64,000 nucleotides of DNA from Chitinophaga pinensis (GTDB lineage Bacteria > Pseudomonadota > Gammaproteobacteria > Burkholderiales > Burkholderiaceae_C): contig CALPRQ020000004.1 of the NCBI GenBank assembly GCA_943326015.2, positions 53,512 through 117,511 on the forward strand. Reading direction: 5' to 3'. Shown here in pieces: positions 53,085 through 62,997 of the stretch. The position numbers were made by a program, and so were the translations under genes. The notes beneath the pieces were generated by a model that saw only the letters and a list, made by a program, of their open reading frames with translations, ran no database searches and was not told the origin of the DNA. Position 1 is the stretch's first letter. The number at the start of each line of letters is the position of its first letter.

Positions 53085-54062
53085 ATGCGTCACCCCGATA
53101 CTCCCACCCGGCCCCTGGTGGTGCTCAACCAGTTGGGCCAAGGGCAACTGCCGGACATGAGCGGCGTGCAGTTCATCGACGATGCTCAGACCCCAGCCTG
53201 GTTGCGATCCCGGGAAGCGGAGGTGCTGCTCACCGGGCCGCGCAACGGCTGGAAAGAGGCGCCGCAGGAGGCGCCCGAAGGCTGGCCGGGCCGTTTGCGC
53301 TGGGTGCATCTGGCTTCGGCCGGGGTTGACTTCTTTCCTTCCTGGCTGTTCCGTGTCCCCCAGGTCACCTGTTCCCGTGGCGTGGCGGCCGATCCCATCG
53401 CCGAATATGTGCTGTCGGCCATGCTGGAGCAGGTCAAGCAATTGAATGGGCGGACCGTGAACCGTCTGATCGCTTGGCAGAGGGAATTCGATCGCGCGGT
53501 CTCGCAGCCCCTGGGTACGCTCAAAGGGCAGACCCTGGGCTTGCTGGGGTACGGTGCGATAGGACAGGCCGTCGCCCGCCGGGCGCTGGCATTCGGCATG
53601 CAGATCCGTGCGCTGCGGCGCTCCGGCCAGCACATCGACGATGAAGGTGTGACATCCGTGGCATCGCTGCGGGAACTGCTCGAAAGTTCCGACCATCTGG
53701 TGCTGGCCCTGCCGCTCACGGACGAAACGCGCCATCTCATCAATGCCGGGGTCTTGTCCTACGCCAAGCCCGGCCTGCATCTGATCAACATTGCCCGGGG
53801 CGCGCTGGTGGATCACGAAGCTCTGCGCGCTGCGCTCGATCGTGGCGCGATAGCTGCCGCGACTCTGGATGTGACCGAACCCGAGCCACCGCCGCACGGG
53901 CACTGGCTGTACCAGCACCCCCGCGTGCGCCTGACGCCTCATATCTCCTGGTCCGCCAACGATGGGCCAGCGGCCACGGCCTTGAAGTTCCAGCACAACC
54001 TGGCGCGTTACCTGAAGGGGGACAGTCTGTTCGATCGGGTGGACCCGTCAAAAGGCTATTGA
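53085..54062 (+). CDS. D-2-hydroxyacid dehydrogenase family protein
   Basis: A 325-residue NAD(P)-dependent oxidoreductase. GLLGYGAIGQAVARRAL is the nucleotide-binding loop, followed by the catalytic Arg in INIARGALVD, the Glu in VTEPEPPP and the His in LTPHISW. It would interconvert a 2-hydroxy acid and a 2-keto acid. In operon with a class II aldolase and SsuD; the substrate could be a sulfonated hydroxyacid such as sulfolactate, but this is a guess. Confidence 0.85.
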   Translation: MRHPDTPTRPLVVLNQLGQGQLPDMSGVQFIDDAQTPAWLRSREAEVLLTGPRNGWKEAPQEAPEGWPGRLRWVHLASAGVDFFPSWLFRVPQVTCSRGVAADPIAEYVLSAMLEQVKQLNGRTVNRLIAWQREFDRAVSQPLGTLKGQTLGLLGYGAIGQAVARRALAFGMQIRALRRSGQHIDDEGVTSVASLRELLESSDHLVLALPLTDETRHLINAGVLSYAKPGLHLINIARGALVDHEALRAALDRGAIAAATLDVTEPEPPPHGHWLYQHPRVRLTPHISWSANDGPAATALKFQHNLARYLKGDSLFDRVDPSKGY

Positions 54063-54097
54063 TTCATCGCCATCCATTCACGAGAGGAAGCTCATCC

Positions 54098-55048
54098 ATG
54101 CAACGCCGTCACTTCAGCCGGATTCTGGCCTCATCCCTTGCCGCGCCAGTCATCCTGAGCGCTACCTTGGCGCAGGCGCAGCAGCGCGTGCTGTTGCGCG
54201 CCGGCGATCAAAAGGGCGGCTTGCAGGCCCTGCTCGATGCGGCCGGTGAACTGAAGAACCTGCCCTACGACATCAAGTGGTCGGAGTTCCCGGCAGCGGC
54301 TCCGCTGGCAGAAGCCCTCAACGCCGACGCCGTGGACCTCGGCATCATCGGCGATGCGCCCTTGCTGTTTACCCTCGCGGCCGGAAGCCGCGTCAAGGCC
54401 TTTGCCGCCAGCCGATCCGACGCCTATGGCACGGCCATTCTGGTGCGGCCGGATTCGCCCTTGAAGACCGCAGCCGACCTCAAGGGCAAGAGCATTGCCA
54501 CCAACCGCGGCTCCATCGGCCATTTCGTGACGCTCAAGGCACTGGATTCGGTCGGGCTGACCGCCGACGACATTCAACTGCGTTTCATCCCGCCCGCCGA
54601 AGCCAAGCTGGCCTTGACGCAAGGCTCGGTCGACGCCTGGGCCACCTGGGACCCCTACACCGCGCTGGCCGAAACCAGCAAGCATGCGCGCGTGCTGGTG
54701 TCGGGACGCGGGTTGTGGACGGGGCTGAGTTACCTGGCTGCCACCGAATCGGCGCTGCGCGACAAGCGTACCGCGCTGCAGGATTTCAAGGACCGCGTGG
54801 CCAGAGCCCAGGTCTGGTCCTATCAGAATCCGGACTCCTTCAGTTCCACGCTGGCTCGCATCATCGGCATTCCCGAGGAGGCAGCCAAGCTCCAGTTCGT
54901 GCGCCGCGTCACGCGCTGGGTCAACATCGACGAGCCGGTAGTGGCTGATCAGCAGCGCACCGCCGACTTCTACCTCAAGGCCGGTCTGCTCAAGCAGCGG
55001 CTGGAGGTGCGCAGCACCTTCGACTCCAGCTTCAAGAGCCAGGCGTGA
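54098..55048 (+). CDS. Sulfonate-type ABC transporter substrate-binding protein (orphan)
   Basis: Binding protein of 316 residues with a signal peptide ending near AQA, then LLRAGDQKGGLQALLDAAG, WSEFPAAAPLAEALNADAVDLGIIGDAPLLF and DAWATWDPYTALAE, the SsuA pattern. ATG 54098 follows GAGAGGAAG; the 54059 start overlaps the previous gene and is less likely. No permease or ATPase genes lie in this operon. Confidence 0.88.
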   Translation: MQRRHFSRILASSLAAPVILSATLAQAQQRVLLRAGDQKGGLQALLDAAGELKNLPYDIKWSEFPAAAPLAEALNADAVDLGIIGDAPLLFTLAAGSRVKAFAASRSDAYGTAILVRPDSPLKTAADLKGKSIATNRGSIGHFVTLKALDSVGLTADDIQLRFIPPAEAKLALTQGSVDAWATWDPYTALAETSKHARVLVSGRGLWTGLSYLAATESALRDKRTALQDFKDRVARAQVWSYQNPDSFSSTLARIIGIPEEAAKLQFVRRVTRWVNIDEPVVADQQRTADFYLKAGLLKQRLEVRSTFDSSFKSQA

Positions 55049-55270
55049 AGCAGGGGATGAGCCGCACAACTGCAGCTCAGCCACCTGCCGATCGGTGTCA
55101 CCTGCCATCGCCCACTCGCTGATCCCCTTCAATTTTGTAATAAGCAACTGAGAACTTATTCGTTCCTGCTTGAACGGCTCCTGGCCATCATTGGGTCAGG
55201 GCCGCCCAATCGTGCATGAATCGCTGGCGGCCATGAACGGTAATGTCGCTGAAGTTCTTTGGAGTTTTTG

Positions 55271-56440
55271 ATGGGTCTCAATATTTTCTGGTTCATTCCT
55301 ACGCATGGGGAAAGCCGCTACCTCGGGAGTTCCGAGGGGGCTCGTCGGATCAGTCACGATTACCTCAAGCAGGTGGCCCAGGCCGCCGACCATCTGGGTT
55401 ATGAAGGCGTCCTGATCCCGACCGGGCGCTCCTGCGAGGATCCCTGGGTGGTGGCCGCCAGTCTGATTCCGGTCACGCAGCGGCTCAAGTTCCTGGTCGC
55501 CGTGCGTCCCGGTCTGCACCAGCCCGCGCTTGCGGCGCGCATGGCCGCCAGCTTCGATCGCCTGTCTGGCGGGCGGCTGCTGATCAACCTGGTCACCGGC
55601 GGCGACCGGGCCGAACTCGAAGGCGATGGCGTGTTCCTGGACCATGCCGCCCGCTACGAGCAGTCGGCCGAGTTCATCCACATCTGGCGTGAAATCCTGG
55701 CGCGCAGCCACGACGGCGAGAGCTTTGATTTTGAGGGCAAGCATCTGCAGGTCAAGGGAGCCAAGCTGCTCTATCCGCCGCTGCAGCGGCCCCATCCTCC
55801 GGTGTACTTCGGCGGTTCGTCCGAAGCCGCCCATGAACTGGCGGCGGAACAGGTCGAGACCTACCTGACCTGGGGCGAACCCCCGGCCGAGGTCGCCAAG
55901 AAAGTGGCCGATGTGCGCGCGCGTGCGGCCCAGCGCGGGCGGACCGTGAAGTTCGGCATTCGCCTGCATGTGATCGTCCGTGAAACCGAGGCCGAAGCCT
56001 GGGCCGCGGCCGATGCACTGATCAGCAAGCTCGACGACGACACCGTGGGGCAGGCGCAGCAGGTTTTTGCGCGCATGGATTCCGAAGGCCAGCGCCGCAT
56101 GGCCGAGCTGCATGCGGGAGGCAGCAAGCGCACCCGCGCCGACCTGGAGATCAGCCCCAACCTGTGGGCTGGGGTGGGCCTGGTGCGCAGCGGCGCTGGT
56201 ACCGCCCTGGTGGGCGATCCGCAAACGGTGGCCGCGCGCATCCGGGAATATGCCGATCTGGGCCTGGACACCTTCGTGCTGTCGGGCTACCCGCACCTGG
56301 AAGAGGCTTATCGCTTTGCCGAGCTGGTGTTCCCGCTGCTGCCGCTGTCGGTCCGCGACAAGCTGGCTGGCCAGGGGCATGACGCCGCCCTCGGTGAAAC
56401 CGTCGCCAATGTGTTTGTGCCGCGCGTGGCGCAGGGTTGA
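55271..56440 (+). CDS. ssuD: FMNH2-dependent alkanesulfonate monooxygenase (SsuD)
   Basis: LLM monooxygenase of 389 residues that releases sulfite from alkanesulfonates. [69 protein letters not shown] and [18 protein letters not shown] are canonical SsuD. ATG 55271 is 4 codons inside the longest frame. Lies before another orphan binding-protein gene and can draw FMNH2 from SsuE or MsuE. Confidence 0.93.
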   Translation: MGLNIFWFIPTHGESRYLGSSEGARRISHDYLKQVAQAADHLGYEGVLIPTGRSCEDPWVVAASLIPVTQRLKFLVAVRPGLHQPALAARMAASFDRLSGGRLLINLVTGGDRAELEGDGVFLDHAARYEQSAEFIHIWREILARSHDGESFDFEGKHLQVKGAKLLYPPLQRPHPPVYFGGSSEAAHELAAEQVETYLTWGEPPAEVAKKVADVRARAAQRGRTVKFGIRLHVIVRETEAEAWAAADALISKLDDDTVGQAQQVFARMDSEGQRRMAELHAGGSKRTRADLEISPNLWAGVGLVRSGAGTALVGDPQTVAARIREYADLGLDTFVLSGYPHLEEAYRFAELVFPLLPLSVRDKLAGQGHDAALGETVANVFVPRVAQG

Positions 56441-56445
56441 TTGCA

Positions 56446-57417
56446 ATGCAAAGTTTTTCCCTTGACCGTCGTGCCTTGCTGGGCTCGCTCGCGGCCCTGG
56501 GCGCCTTGTCCAGCGGCCTGGTCCAAGGCCAGTCTGCCCAGGCCGGCAACTTGCGCATCGGTCTGCAAAAATCGTCCACGCTGGCCACGGTCCTGCGCAC
56601 GCGAGGCACCCTGGAGCAGTTGCTGGCCCCCTTGAACGTGAAGGTCAGCTGGCATGAGTTCACCAGCGGTCTGCCCCTGCTGGAGGCCTTGAACCTGGGC
56701 AACATCGACGTCAGCGCCGACGTGGCCGACACCGTTCCCGTGTTCGCGCAGGCGGCGGGTGCCAAACTCACTTTCGTGGCACAGGAGGCCCCCTCCCCAT
56801 CGGCCCAGGCCATCATCGTCCGGGCTGATTCGCCGATCCAAAGCGTTGCCGACCTCAAGGGCAAGCGGGTCGGTTTTGCCAAGGCCGCCGGCGTCCATTT
56901 CCTGCTGCTTGCCGCCCTGGAGAAGGCCGGCCTGAGCTTCAAGGACATCGAACCGGCTTACCTGGCGCCGGCCGACGGACGTGCGGCTTTCGAGCGCGGC
57001 GCGATCGATGCCTGGGTGGTGTGGGACCCCTTCCTGGCGGCCGTGCAGAAGCAGTCGAGCGTGCGCCTGCTGGCCGACGGACGCCATCTCGCTTCCTATC
57101 AGCGCTATTATCTGGCCGGTACCCCCTTTGCCCAGGCGCGGCCCGACGTGTTGCGGGTGTTCTTCTCCGAGCTGCAGAAGGCGGGTGTCTGGGTCAAGCA
57201 GTACCCCAAGGAGGCTGCGGCTTTGCTGGGGCCGGTGTGGGGTCTGGACGCCGACATCGTCGAGCTGGCCAACAGCCGGCGCAGCTACGAGGTGCGTGCT
57301 GTCTTGCCGTCCAGCATGGCTGAGCAGCAACGCATCGCCGATGCCTTCCTGAGCGAAAAGCTGCTCCCGCGACGGGTGGACGCCCTCAATGTGCCCCTTT
57401 TCAAGCCAGCGGCCTGA
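56446..57417 (+). CDS. Sulfonate-type ABC transporter substrate-binding protein (orphan)
   Basis: Binding protein of 323 residues. LDRRALLGSLAALGA is a twin-arginine-like signal; LRIGLQKSSTLATVLRTRGTLE, WHEFTSGLPLLEALNLGNIDVSADV and DAWVVWDPFLAAVQ match SsuA. It begins six bases after the ssuD stop. It has no adjacent permease or ATPase gene and must share one. Confidence 0.88.
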   Translation: MQSFSLDRRALLGSLAALGALSSGLVQGQSAQAGNLRIGLQKSSTLATVLRTRGTLEQLLAPLNVKVSWHEFTSGLPLLEALNLGNIDVSADVADTVPVFAQAAGAKLTFVAQEAPSPSAQAIIVRADSPIQSVADLKGKRVGFAKAAGVHFLLLAALEKAGLSFKDIEPAYLAPADGRAAFERGAIDAWVVWDPFLAAVQKQSSVRLLADGRHLASYQRYYLAGTPFAQARPDVLRVFFSELQKAGVWVKQYPKEAAALLGPVWGLDADIVELANSRRSYEVRAVLPSSMAEQQRIADAFLSEKLLPRRVDALNVPLFKPAA

Positions 57418-57472
57418 TGCCACTGACTGCAGCCTGCGCCTGATCTCAAACCCCTGACCACTGGAGTCCCAT

Positions 57473-58768
57473 ATGTCTGAAAACTGGAAATTCGAAACCC
57501 GATCCGTGCACGCCGGCTATCGGCCCGATCCCACCACCAAGGCGGTGGCCGTGCCGATCTACCAGACCGCCGCCTACGCCTTTGACAGCGCGCAGCATGG
57601 CGCTGATCTGTTCGACCTCAAGGTGCCGGGCAACATCTACACCCGCATCATGAACCCGACGCAGGATGTGCTGGAGCAGCGCATCGCGTCACTCGAGGGC
57701 GGCATCGCCGCGTTGGCGCTGGCCTCGGGCCAGGCGGCCGTGACCTACGCGATCCAGACCATCACCGAGGCGGGCGACAACATTATCTCCAGCACCGCGC
57801 TCTACGGCGGTACCTACAACCTGCTCGCGCACACGCTGCCGCAGTTCGGCATCAGCACGCGCTTTGCCGACCACCGCGACCCGGCCAGTTTCGAGCCGCT
57901 GATCGACTCGCGCACCAAGGCGATCTTCGTCGAGTCCATCGGCAACCCGCAGGGCAACATCACCGACATCGCGGCCGTGGCCGCCATCGCGCACAAGCAC
58001 GGCATCCCGCTGATCGTCGACAACACGGTGGCCTCGCCCTACCTGCTGCGCCCGATCGAGCATGGCGCCGACATCGTGGTGCAGTCGCTGACCAAATACC
58101 TGGGCGGCCATGGCACCAGCCTCGGTGGCGCCATCATCGACAGCGGCAAGTTCCCCTGGGCCGAGCACAAGGAGCGCTTCAAGCGCCTGAACGAGTCCGA
58201 CCCGAGCTACCACGGCGTGGTCTACACCGAGGCGCTGGGCCCGGCGGCCTACATCGGCCGCGCCCGCGTCGTGCCGCTGCGCAACACCGGCGCGGCCATC
58301 TCGCCCTTCAACGCCTTCCTGATCCTGCAGGGCATCGAGACGCTGGCGCTGCGCATGGACCGCATCAACGCCAACAGCCTGGCGGTGGCGCAGTTCCTGC
58401 AGCAGCACTCCAAGGTGGGCTGGGTCAACTACGCGGGGCTGCCCGACCACCCGGACCACGCGCTGGCACAGAAATACCTGGGCGGCAAGGCGTCGGGCCT
58501 GCTGACCTTCGGCGTCAAGAGCGAAGCGGGCCAGGGCCGGGCGGCGGGCGCGCGCTTCCTCGACGCGCTGGGCCTGTTCACCCGCCTGGTCAACATCGGC
58601 GACGCCAAGTCGCTGGCCACCCACCCGGCGTCCACCACGCACCGCCAGCTCTCGCCCGAGGAACTGGTCAAGTCCGGCGTGCCGGAGGACGCCGTGCGCC
58701 TGTCGGTGGGCATCGAGCATATCGACGACCTGCTGGCCGACCTGGAGCAGGCACTGGCTGCTGTCTGA
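57473..58768 (+). CDS. metY: O-acetylhomoserine/O-acetylserine sulfhydrylase
   Basis: PLP enzyme of 431 residues that makes homocysteine from O-acetylhomoserine and sulfide. [18 protein letters not shown] start, [22 protein letters not shown], the PLP lysine at Lys208 in [12 protein letters not shown] and the C-terminal [17 protein letters not shown] all fit the MetY class of Cys/Met enzymes. Placed between sulfonate desulfurization genes, it consumes the sulfide derived from the sulfite they release. Confidence 0.93.
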   Translation: MSENWKFETRSVHAGYRPDPTTKAVAVPIYQTAAYAFDSAQHGADLFDLKVPGNIYTRIMNPTQDVLEQRIASLEGGIAALALASGQAAVTYAIQTITEAGDNIISSTALYGGTYNLLAHTLPQFGISTRFADHRDPASFEPLIDSRTKAIFVESIGNPQGNITDIAAVAAIAHKHGIPLIVDNTVASPYLLRPIEHGADIVVQSLTKYLGGHGTSLGGAIIDSGKFPWAEHKERFKRLNESDPSYHGVVYTEALGPAAYIGRARVVPLRNTGAAISPFNAFLILQGIETLALRMDRINANSLAVAQFLQQHSKVGWVNYAGLPDHPDHALAQKYLGGKASGLLTFGVKSEAGQGRAAGARFLDALGLFTRLVNIGDAKSLATHPASTTHRQLSPEELVKSGVPEDAVRLSVGIEHIDDLLADLEQALAAV

Positions 58769-58798
58769 GCTCGATTCATTCCACGCAAGCGAAGCGCC

Positions 58799-59401
58799 AT
58801 GACCCACAATGCCAAGCAACCGCTCTCGTCCGAGGCACTGAACCGGCTGTTCCGCGAAGCCCGCACCGTGCACGCCTTCCAGCCCGTGCCGGTGTCCGAC
58901 GAAACCATCCGCCAGCTCTATGATCTGGTCAAGTGGGGGCCTACCGCCTTCAACGCGCAACCCGCGCGCTACCTGTTCCTGCGCAGCCCCGAAGCCAAGG
59001 CGCGCCTGAGGCCCGCGCTGTCAGGCGGCAACGTGGCGCAAACCGATGCCGCAGCGGTGACGGTGATCGTGGCGCAGGACACGCGTTTTTACGAACACCT
59101 GCCGCAGCAGTTCCCGGTCTACGATGCCAAGCCTTTGTTCGAGGGCAACGCCGCCTTGGCCGAGGCCACGGCGTTTCGCAACAGCAGCTTGCAGGGGGCT
59201 TACCTGATTCTGGCCGCGCGCTCGCTCGGTCTGGACAGCGGGGCGCAGTCGGGGTTTGACCCTGGCAAGGTGAACGCCGAGTTCTTCCCCGATGGCCGCT
59301 ACCAGGTCAACTTCATCATCAATCTGGGCGTGGCCGATCCGGCGGGCATTCATCCGCGTGGCCCGCGCCTGGACTTCGATGAGGTGGTGCAGGTTCTGTG
59401 A
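58799..59401 (+). CDS. Nitroreductase family protein (RutE/HadB-like)
   Basis: A 200-residue FMN-dependent oxidoreductase of the malonic semialdehyde reductase (RutE)/HadB subgroup: LFREARTVHAFQPVPVS, LVKWGPTAFNAQPARY, FRNSSLQGAYLILAARSLG, SGFDPGKVNAEFFPDG. It is 30 bp after metY, and may reduce an aldehyde or protect against flavin by-products; role unclear. No other rut genes are nearby. Confidence 0.87.
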   Translation: MTHNAKQPLSSEALNRLFREARTVHAFQPVPVSDETIRQLYDLVKWGPTAFNAQPARYLFLRSPEAKARLRPALSGGNVAQTDAAAVTVIVAQDTRFYEHLPQQFPVYDAKPLFEGNAALAEATAFRNSSLQGAYLILAARSLGLDSGAQSGFDPGKVNAEFFPDGRYQVNFIINLGVADPAGIHPRGPRLDFDEVVQVL

Positions 59402-59403
59402 TG

Positions 59404-59446
59404 GGCAGTAGCCGGAGTCGCCCTAACGGCGACCCCGGCTACTGCC
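59404..59446. terminator. Long hairpin after the nitroreductase gene
   Basis: GGCAGTAGCCGG-GTCGCC and GGCGAC-CGGCTACTGCC form an extended stem with a CTAA loop, starting two bases after the stop codon and ending 20 bases before the convergent MFS gene. There is no U-tract, so it may be a bidirectional terminator or mRNA end-stabiliser. Confidence 0.55.
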
Positions 59447-59465
59447 ATCACTGCCATGGGGCCCG

Positions 59466-60671
59466 TCAGGTCGTGCCGGGCAAAAGCGCGTGGCTTCGTC
59501 TGCGGTGCAGTGCCATCAGAAAAAACAGCGGGATGAAGATCAGGAATACCCTCTGCAGCCCGATCCATTGGCCCAAAGTACCGCCCAGCAGACTACCCAC
59601 CAAGCCTCCCGCGGGCCCGGTCAGCGCACTGAAGCCGGCAACCCGACCATGGCCCAGCCGGGTACCGATGCGGGAGAACTGCGTGAGATTCTGGATCTGC
59701 AGCAGACCCAGTCCAAGGCCCAGCATGGCACCGCCGCCCCATAGCCAGACAGGGTGTGGCGCCAGAGCCAAGGTCAACGCGGCCAGCATCACCAGCGTCA
59801 CTCCCAAGTGGAAAGCGCGTCGGTCAAGCCGCTTGACCAGTCCACCCAGCAGGAAGAGGGCGAACACGAAGGCCGCCCCTTGCACCGCGACCAGCGAACC
59901 AGCCCCCGTCGCTGGCAAGCCGAGCGACTGCACGGCGATCACCACGATGTAGAAGGCGTAGTACATGTTGATGGCCTGGATCAATCCCTCCTGCCAGGCC
60001 AGCCGACGGGCCTGTGGATCGGCCAGCACGCTGCGCAACACCTCGCCCATGCCGGCGCGCCGCTGCCCAGGCGCGGTTTCAGGCGGCTGGTACTCGGACA
60101 GCACCAGGGGGGAGAGCACGATCGTGACGAAGAACATCGCCGCGATCAGCCAGTAGCTGCCGGCATGACCGATGGCCTGCACCACCACGGCCGCCAGCAG
60201 CGGGCCAATCAGAAACATGCCCGACATGTGGGTGCCCCGGTACCAACCGGCCCGCGCCTCGCCCATCCGCTCCAGGGCCGCCATGAAAACGGTGTTCAGG
60301 GATACGAAGCGGGCCGGCATGACAAAGCTCACCAGTGCTGTCATCAACAGCAGAAACAGGCTGCTGGGCAGCAGGGGCAGCAAGAGGTAGAGCAGTCCCG
60401 CGATGAAGCTTCCCGTCATGAACAGGCGCGTGGGGCCGTAACGCTCCACCAGCACGCCCATCGGCAGGCTGCTGAACAGGAGGCCCAGACTTTGCGCCGC
60501 CGCGATGGCCGCCAGTACCCAGCCTTGCGCGCCCAGATGCAAGGCATAGAGCGTGGTCGTGACCTTGGCCAGACCGACGCTGATGCCCATGAAGGACGAC
60601 AGCAGGGCGAAGGTGATGAGGAAGCGGTGGCGCTCCAGCCAGGCGGTCATACGGTAATCCCGGTGGGGCAA
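59466..60671 (-). CDS. Major facilitator superfamily transporter
   Basis: Inner-membrane carrier of 401 residues with about 12 hydrophobic helices. A Motif A-like LPMGVLVERYGPTRLFM follows helix 2, as in MFS drug/metabolite carriers. It is encoded just upstream of nothing else on its strand except the NtaA-like gene 57 bp away, with which it may be co-transcribed. Substrate unknown; export of a desulfurized product or uptake of an organosulfur compound are both possible. Confidence 0.85.
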   Translation of the reverse strand: MPHRDYRMTAWLERHRFLITFALLSSFMGISVGLAKVTTTLYALHLGAQGWVLAAIAAAQSLGLLFSSLPMGVLVERYGPTRLFMTGSFIAGLLYLLLPLLPSSLFLLLMTALVSFVMPARFVSLNTVFMAALERMGEARAGWYRGTHMSGMFLIGPLLAAVVVQAIGHAGSYWLIAAMFFVTIVLSPLVLSEYQPPETAPGQRRAGMGEVLRSVLADPQARRLAWQEGLIQAINMYYAFYIVVIAVQSLGLPATGAGSLVAVQGAAFVFALFLLGGLVKRLDRRAFHLGVTLVMLAALTLALAPHPVWLWGGGAMLGLGLGLLQIQNLTQFSRIGTRLGHGRVAGFSALTGPAGGLVGSLLGGTLGQWIGLQRVFLIFIPLFFLMALHRRRSHALLPGTT

Positions 60672-60727
60672 TGGTGTCGATGCGATGGACAGTCAGTCCG
60701 TGACATGGGGTATCCGGAAACCTTCGA

Positions 60728-62080
60728 TCAGGCCGCCTTCGCCACGGCTGCGGCGTAGTGGCTGGCTGGGCGTTCCAGGCCCAGGTTCTCGCGCAGGGTG
60801 CGGCCCTCGTATTCCGTGCGGAACAACCCGCGCTTTTGCAGTTCCGGAATCACCAGCTCGACGAAGTCGTTCAGCGAGGCGGGCAGCACCGGCGGCATCA
60901 CGTTGAAGCCGTCGGCGGCGCCGTTCTCGAACCATTCCTGCATCTTGTCCGCGATGGTCTGCGGCGTGCCGACGACGACCCAGTGGCCGCGTGCGCCGGC
61001 CAGGTACTCGTAGAGCTGACGCACGCTGTAGCGCTCGCGCCGCGCCAGCTCGATCACCACATGGGCGCGGCTGTTGATGCCCTTGGGCGGCTCGGGGTAG
61101 TAGGGCGGCGGGGCGTCCAGATCCCACTGGCTCAGGTCCTCGCCGGGCCAGTACGGGGCGATCGTCGCCAGCCCGACCGAGGGGTGGATCAGCGCCTGCA
61201 GCTCAGCCCACTTGGCCTGCGCCTCCTCCTCGGTGCGACCGACCACCGGCGAGATGCCGGGCAGCACCAGCAGCTGCTCGGGGCGGCGGCCGTATTTGGC
61301 CAGCCGGCCCTTGACGTCGCGGTAGAAGGCCTGCGCCTCGGCCAGGCTGGTCCAGGCGGTGAAGATCGCCTCGGCGCTGGCGGCGGCCAGCTCCTTGCCA
61401 TCCTCGGACGAGCCGGCCTGCACGATGACCGGATAGCCCTGGGGCGGACGCTCGATGTTCAGCGGTCCCTTGACCTTGAGATGCTTGCCGATGTGGTTGA
61501 GCGAGTGCAGCCGGTCGGGATCGAAATAGATGCCCGACGCCTTGTCGCGCCGGAAGGCGTCGTCGTCGAAGCTGTCCCACAGGCCCTTGACCACATCGAC
61601 GAACTCGTGCGCTTTCTCGTAGCGCGTGGCCGGGTCCGGGTGCGCATCAAAGCCGAAGTTGCCGTGCACGCCTTCGGCGCTGGTCGTGACCACGTTCCAG
61701 GCCGCGCGACCCTTGCTGATGTGGTCGAGCGAGGCAAACTTGCGCGCCAGCAGGTAGGGGTCCTCGTAGGTGGTCGAGGCGGTCGCGACGAAGCCGATGT
61801 TCTTGGTCACGGCGGACAGTGCGGCCCAGAGCGTGACCGGCTCGAAATGCGACAGCCGGCCCTGGCGGCTGAGCGACTCGCGGTCGCCCTGGTGCCAGAG
61901 TCCCGGACTGTCGGCGACGAAGACCTGGTCGAACAGGCCGCGCTCTGCCGTCTTCGCCAGCTCGATGTAGTGGTCGATGTTGACGCCGGCATCGGCCTGC
62001 GCGTCCGGATGGCGCCAGGCCGCGATGTGGTGGCCGGTGGCCATGATGAAGGCGCCGAGGCGCAGTTGGCGTTGTGTCAT
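60728..62080 (-). CDS. NtaA/SnaA/DszA family FMN-dependent monooxygenase
   Basis: A 450-residue two-component flavin monooxygenase. MATGHHIAAWRHPDA start, ISKGRAAWNVVTTSAEG, VVKGLWDSFDDDAF, IVQAGSSEDGKELAAASAEAIF and [12 protein letters not shown] are family segments. It lies 47 bp after a TauD/AtsK-like dioxygenase gene on the same strand, suggesting both act on sulfur esters or sulfonates. Third member of this family in the window. Confidence 0.88.
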   Translation of the reverse strand: MTQRQLRLGAFIMATGHHIAAWRHPDAQADAGVNIDHYIELAKTAERGLFDQVFVADSPGLWHQGDRESLSRQGRLSHFEPVTLWAALSAVTKNIGFVATASTTYEDPYLLARKFASLDHISKGRAAWNVVTTSAEGVHGNFGFDAHPDPATRYEKAHEFVDVVKGLWDSFDDDAFRRDKASGIYFDPDRLHSLNHIGKHLKVKGPLNIERPPQGYPVIVQAGSSEDGKELAAASAEAIFTAWTSLAEAQAFYRDVKGRLAKYGRRPEQLLVLPGISPVVGRTEEEAQAKWAELQALIHPSVGLATIAPYWPGEDLSQWDLDAPPPYYPEPPKGINSRAHVVIELARRERYSVRQLYEYLAGARGHWVVVGTPQTIADKMQEWFENGAADGFNVMPPVLPASLNDFVELVIPELQKRGLFRTEYEGRTLRENLGLERPASHYAAAVAKAA

Positions 62081-62127
62081 GACGGTGGACTCCTTGGCCT
62101 GGTGGATCTATGGGTTCAGAACTGGGC

Positions 62128-62997
62128 TCAGAACGCCCGTTCGGCGGTGAAGGTGATGCGGTGCAGCTTGCGGTGCGCCGGGAAGTAGTCGCCGACCGCG
62201 TAATGCTGGGTCGAGCGGTTGTCCCAGACGGCCAGCGTGCCGTCCTGCCAGCGCAGCCGGGCCTGGAATTCGGGCACCTTGGCCAGCTCGAACAGCTGGG
62301 TCAGCAGCGCGTCGCTCTGGGCGCGCGGCAGGCCCTTGATGTGACTGGTGAAGGTCGGGTTGACGTAGAGGATCTTCTTGCCGGTGACCGGGTGCACGCG
62401 CACCACCGGATGCTCGACCGGCGGGTACTTGGCGCGCGCCTCGCGCAGCTGCTCGCCGCTGGCATCCTGGTGCAGCAGGTATTCGGTCCAGCCGCTGATC
62501 TCCCAGCTGTGCACAGCGGTCAGCGTCTCAAGATAGGCCTGGAACGCAGGCGGCAGGCTGTCGTAGGCCCGGGTCAGGCTGGACCAGATCGTGTCGCCGC
62601 CGTTGGCCGGGATGACCTGCGCATAGAGGCTGGTGCCGACTGGCGGGTTGTCGCGCCAGGTGATGTCGGCGTGCCAGTTGTTGGCGGCCTTGGGGCGCTC
62701 GGCGGTGCTCTCGACGACTTCGATTTCGGGGTGGGCCTCCAGGCGCGGGAAGAAGGCCTTGACCTCGGCCACGTTGCCGAAGATTTGGGTGAATTCGACC
62801 TGCTGCCGGGGCGTGAGCTGCTGGTCGCGCAGGAAGATCACCTCGTGCTCGGCCAGTGCGCGGCGCAGTTCGGCCTGCGTCGTCTCGTCGAGCGGCCGGC
62901 TCAGGTCCAGGCCGTGGATCACGGCACCGATGGTCGGGGTGTAGGGCTCGGCCACGAAGCGGGTGTAAGGGCTGGCGAGGTCGTTGAGCTTGGACAT
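62128..62997 (-). CDS. TauD/AtsK family 2-oxoglutarate-dependent dioxygenase
   Basis: Fe(II) enzyme of 289 residues that desulfurizes sulfonates (taurine) or alkyl sulfate esters using 2-oxoglutarate and O2. The metal triad is His109-x-Asp111 (NNWHADITW) and His265 (DNRSTQHYAVGDY); Arg276/Arg280 (HRKLHRITF) can bind 2-oxoglutarate. ATG 62997 (MSKLNDLASPY) fits the family; the longer frame to 63081 does not. The SHIKGL stretch and TFTSHI resemble AtsK-type alkylsulfatases, so sulfate esters are likely substrates. Confidence 0.9.
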   Translation of the reverse strand: MSKLNDLASPYTRFVAEPYTPTIGAVIHGLDLSRPLDETTQAELRRALAEHEVIFLRDQQLTPRQQVEFTQIFGNVAEVKAFFPRLEAHPEIEVVESTAERPKAANNWHADITWRDNPPVGTSLYAQVIPANGGDTIWSSLTRAYDSLPPAFQAYLETLTAVHSWEISGWTEYLLHQDASGEQLREARAKYPPVEHPVVRVHPVTGKKILYVNPTFTSHIKGLPRAQSDALLTQLFELAKVPEFQARLRWQDGTLAVWDNRSTQHYAVGDYFPAHRKLHRITFTAERAF

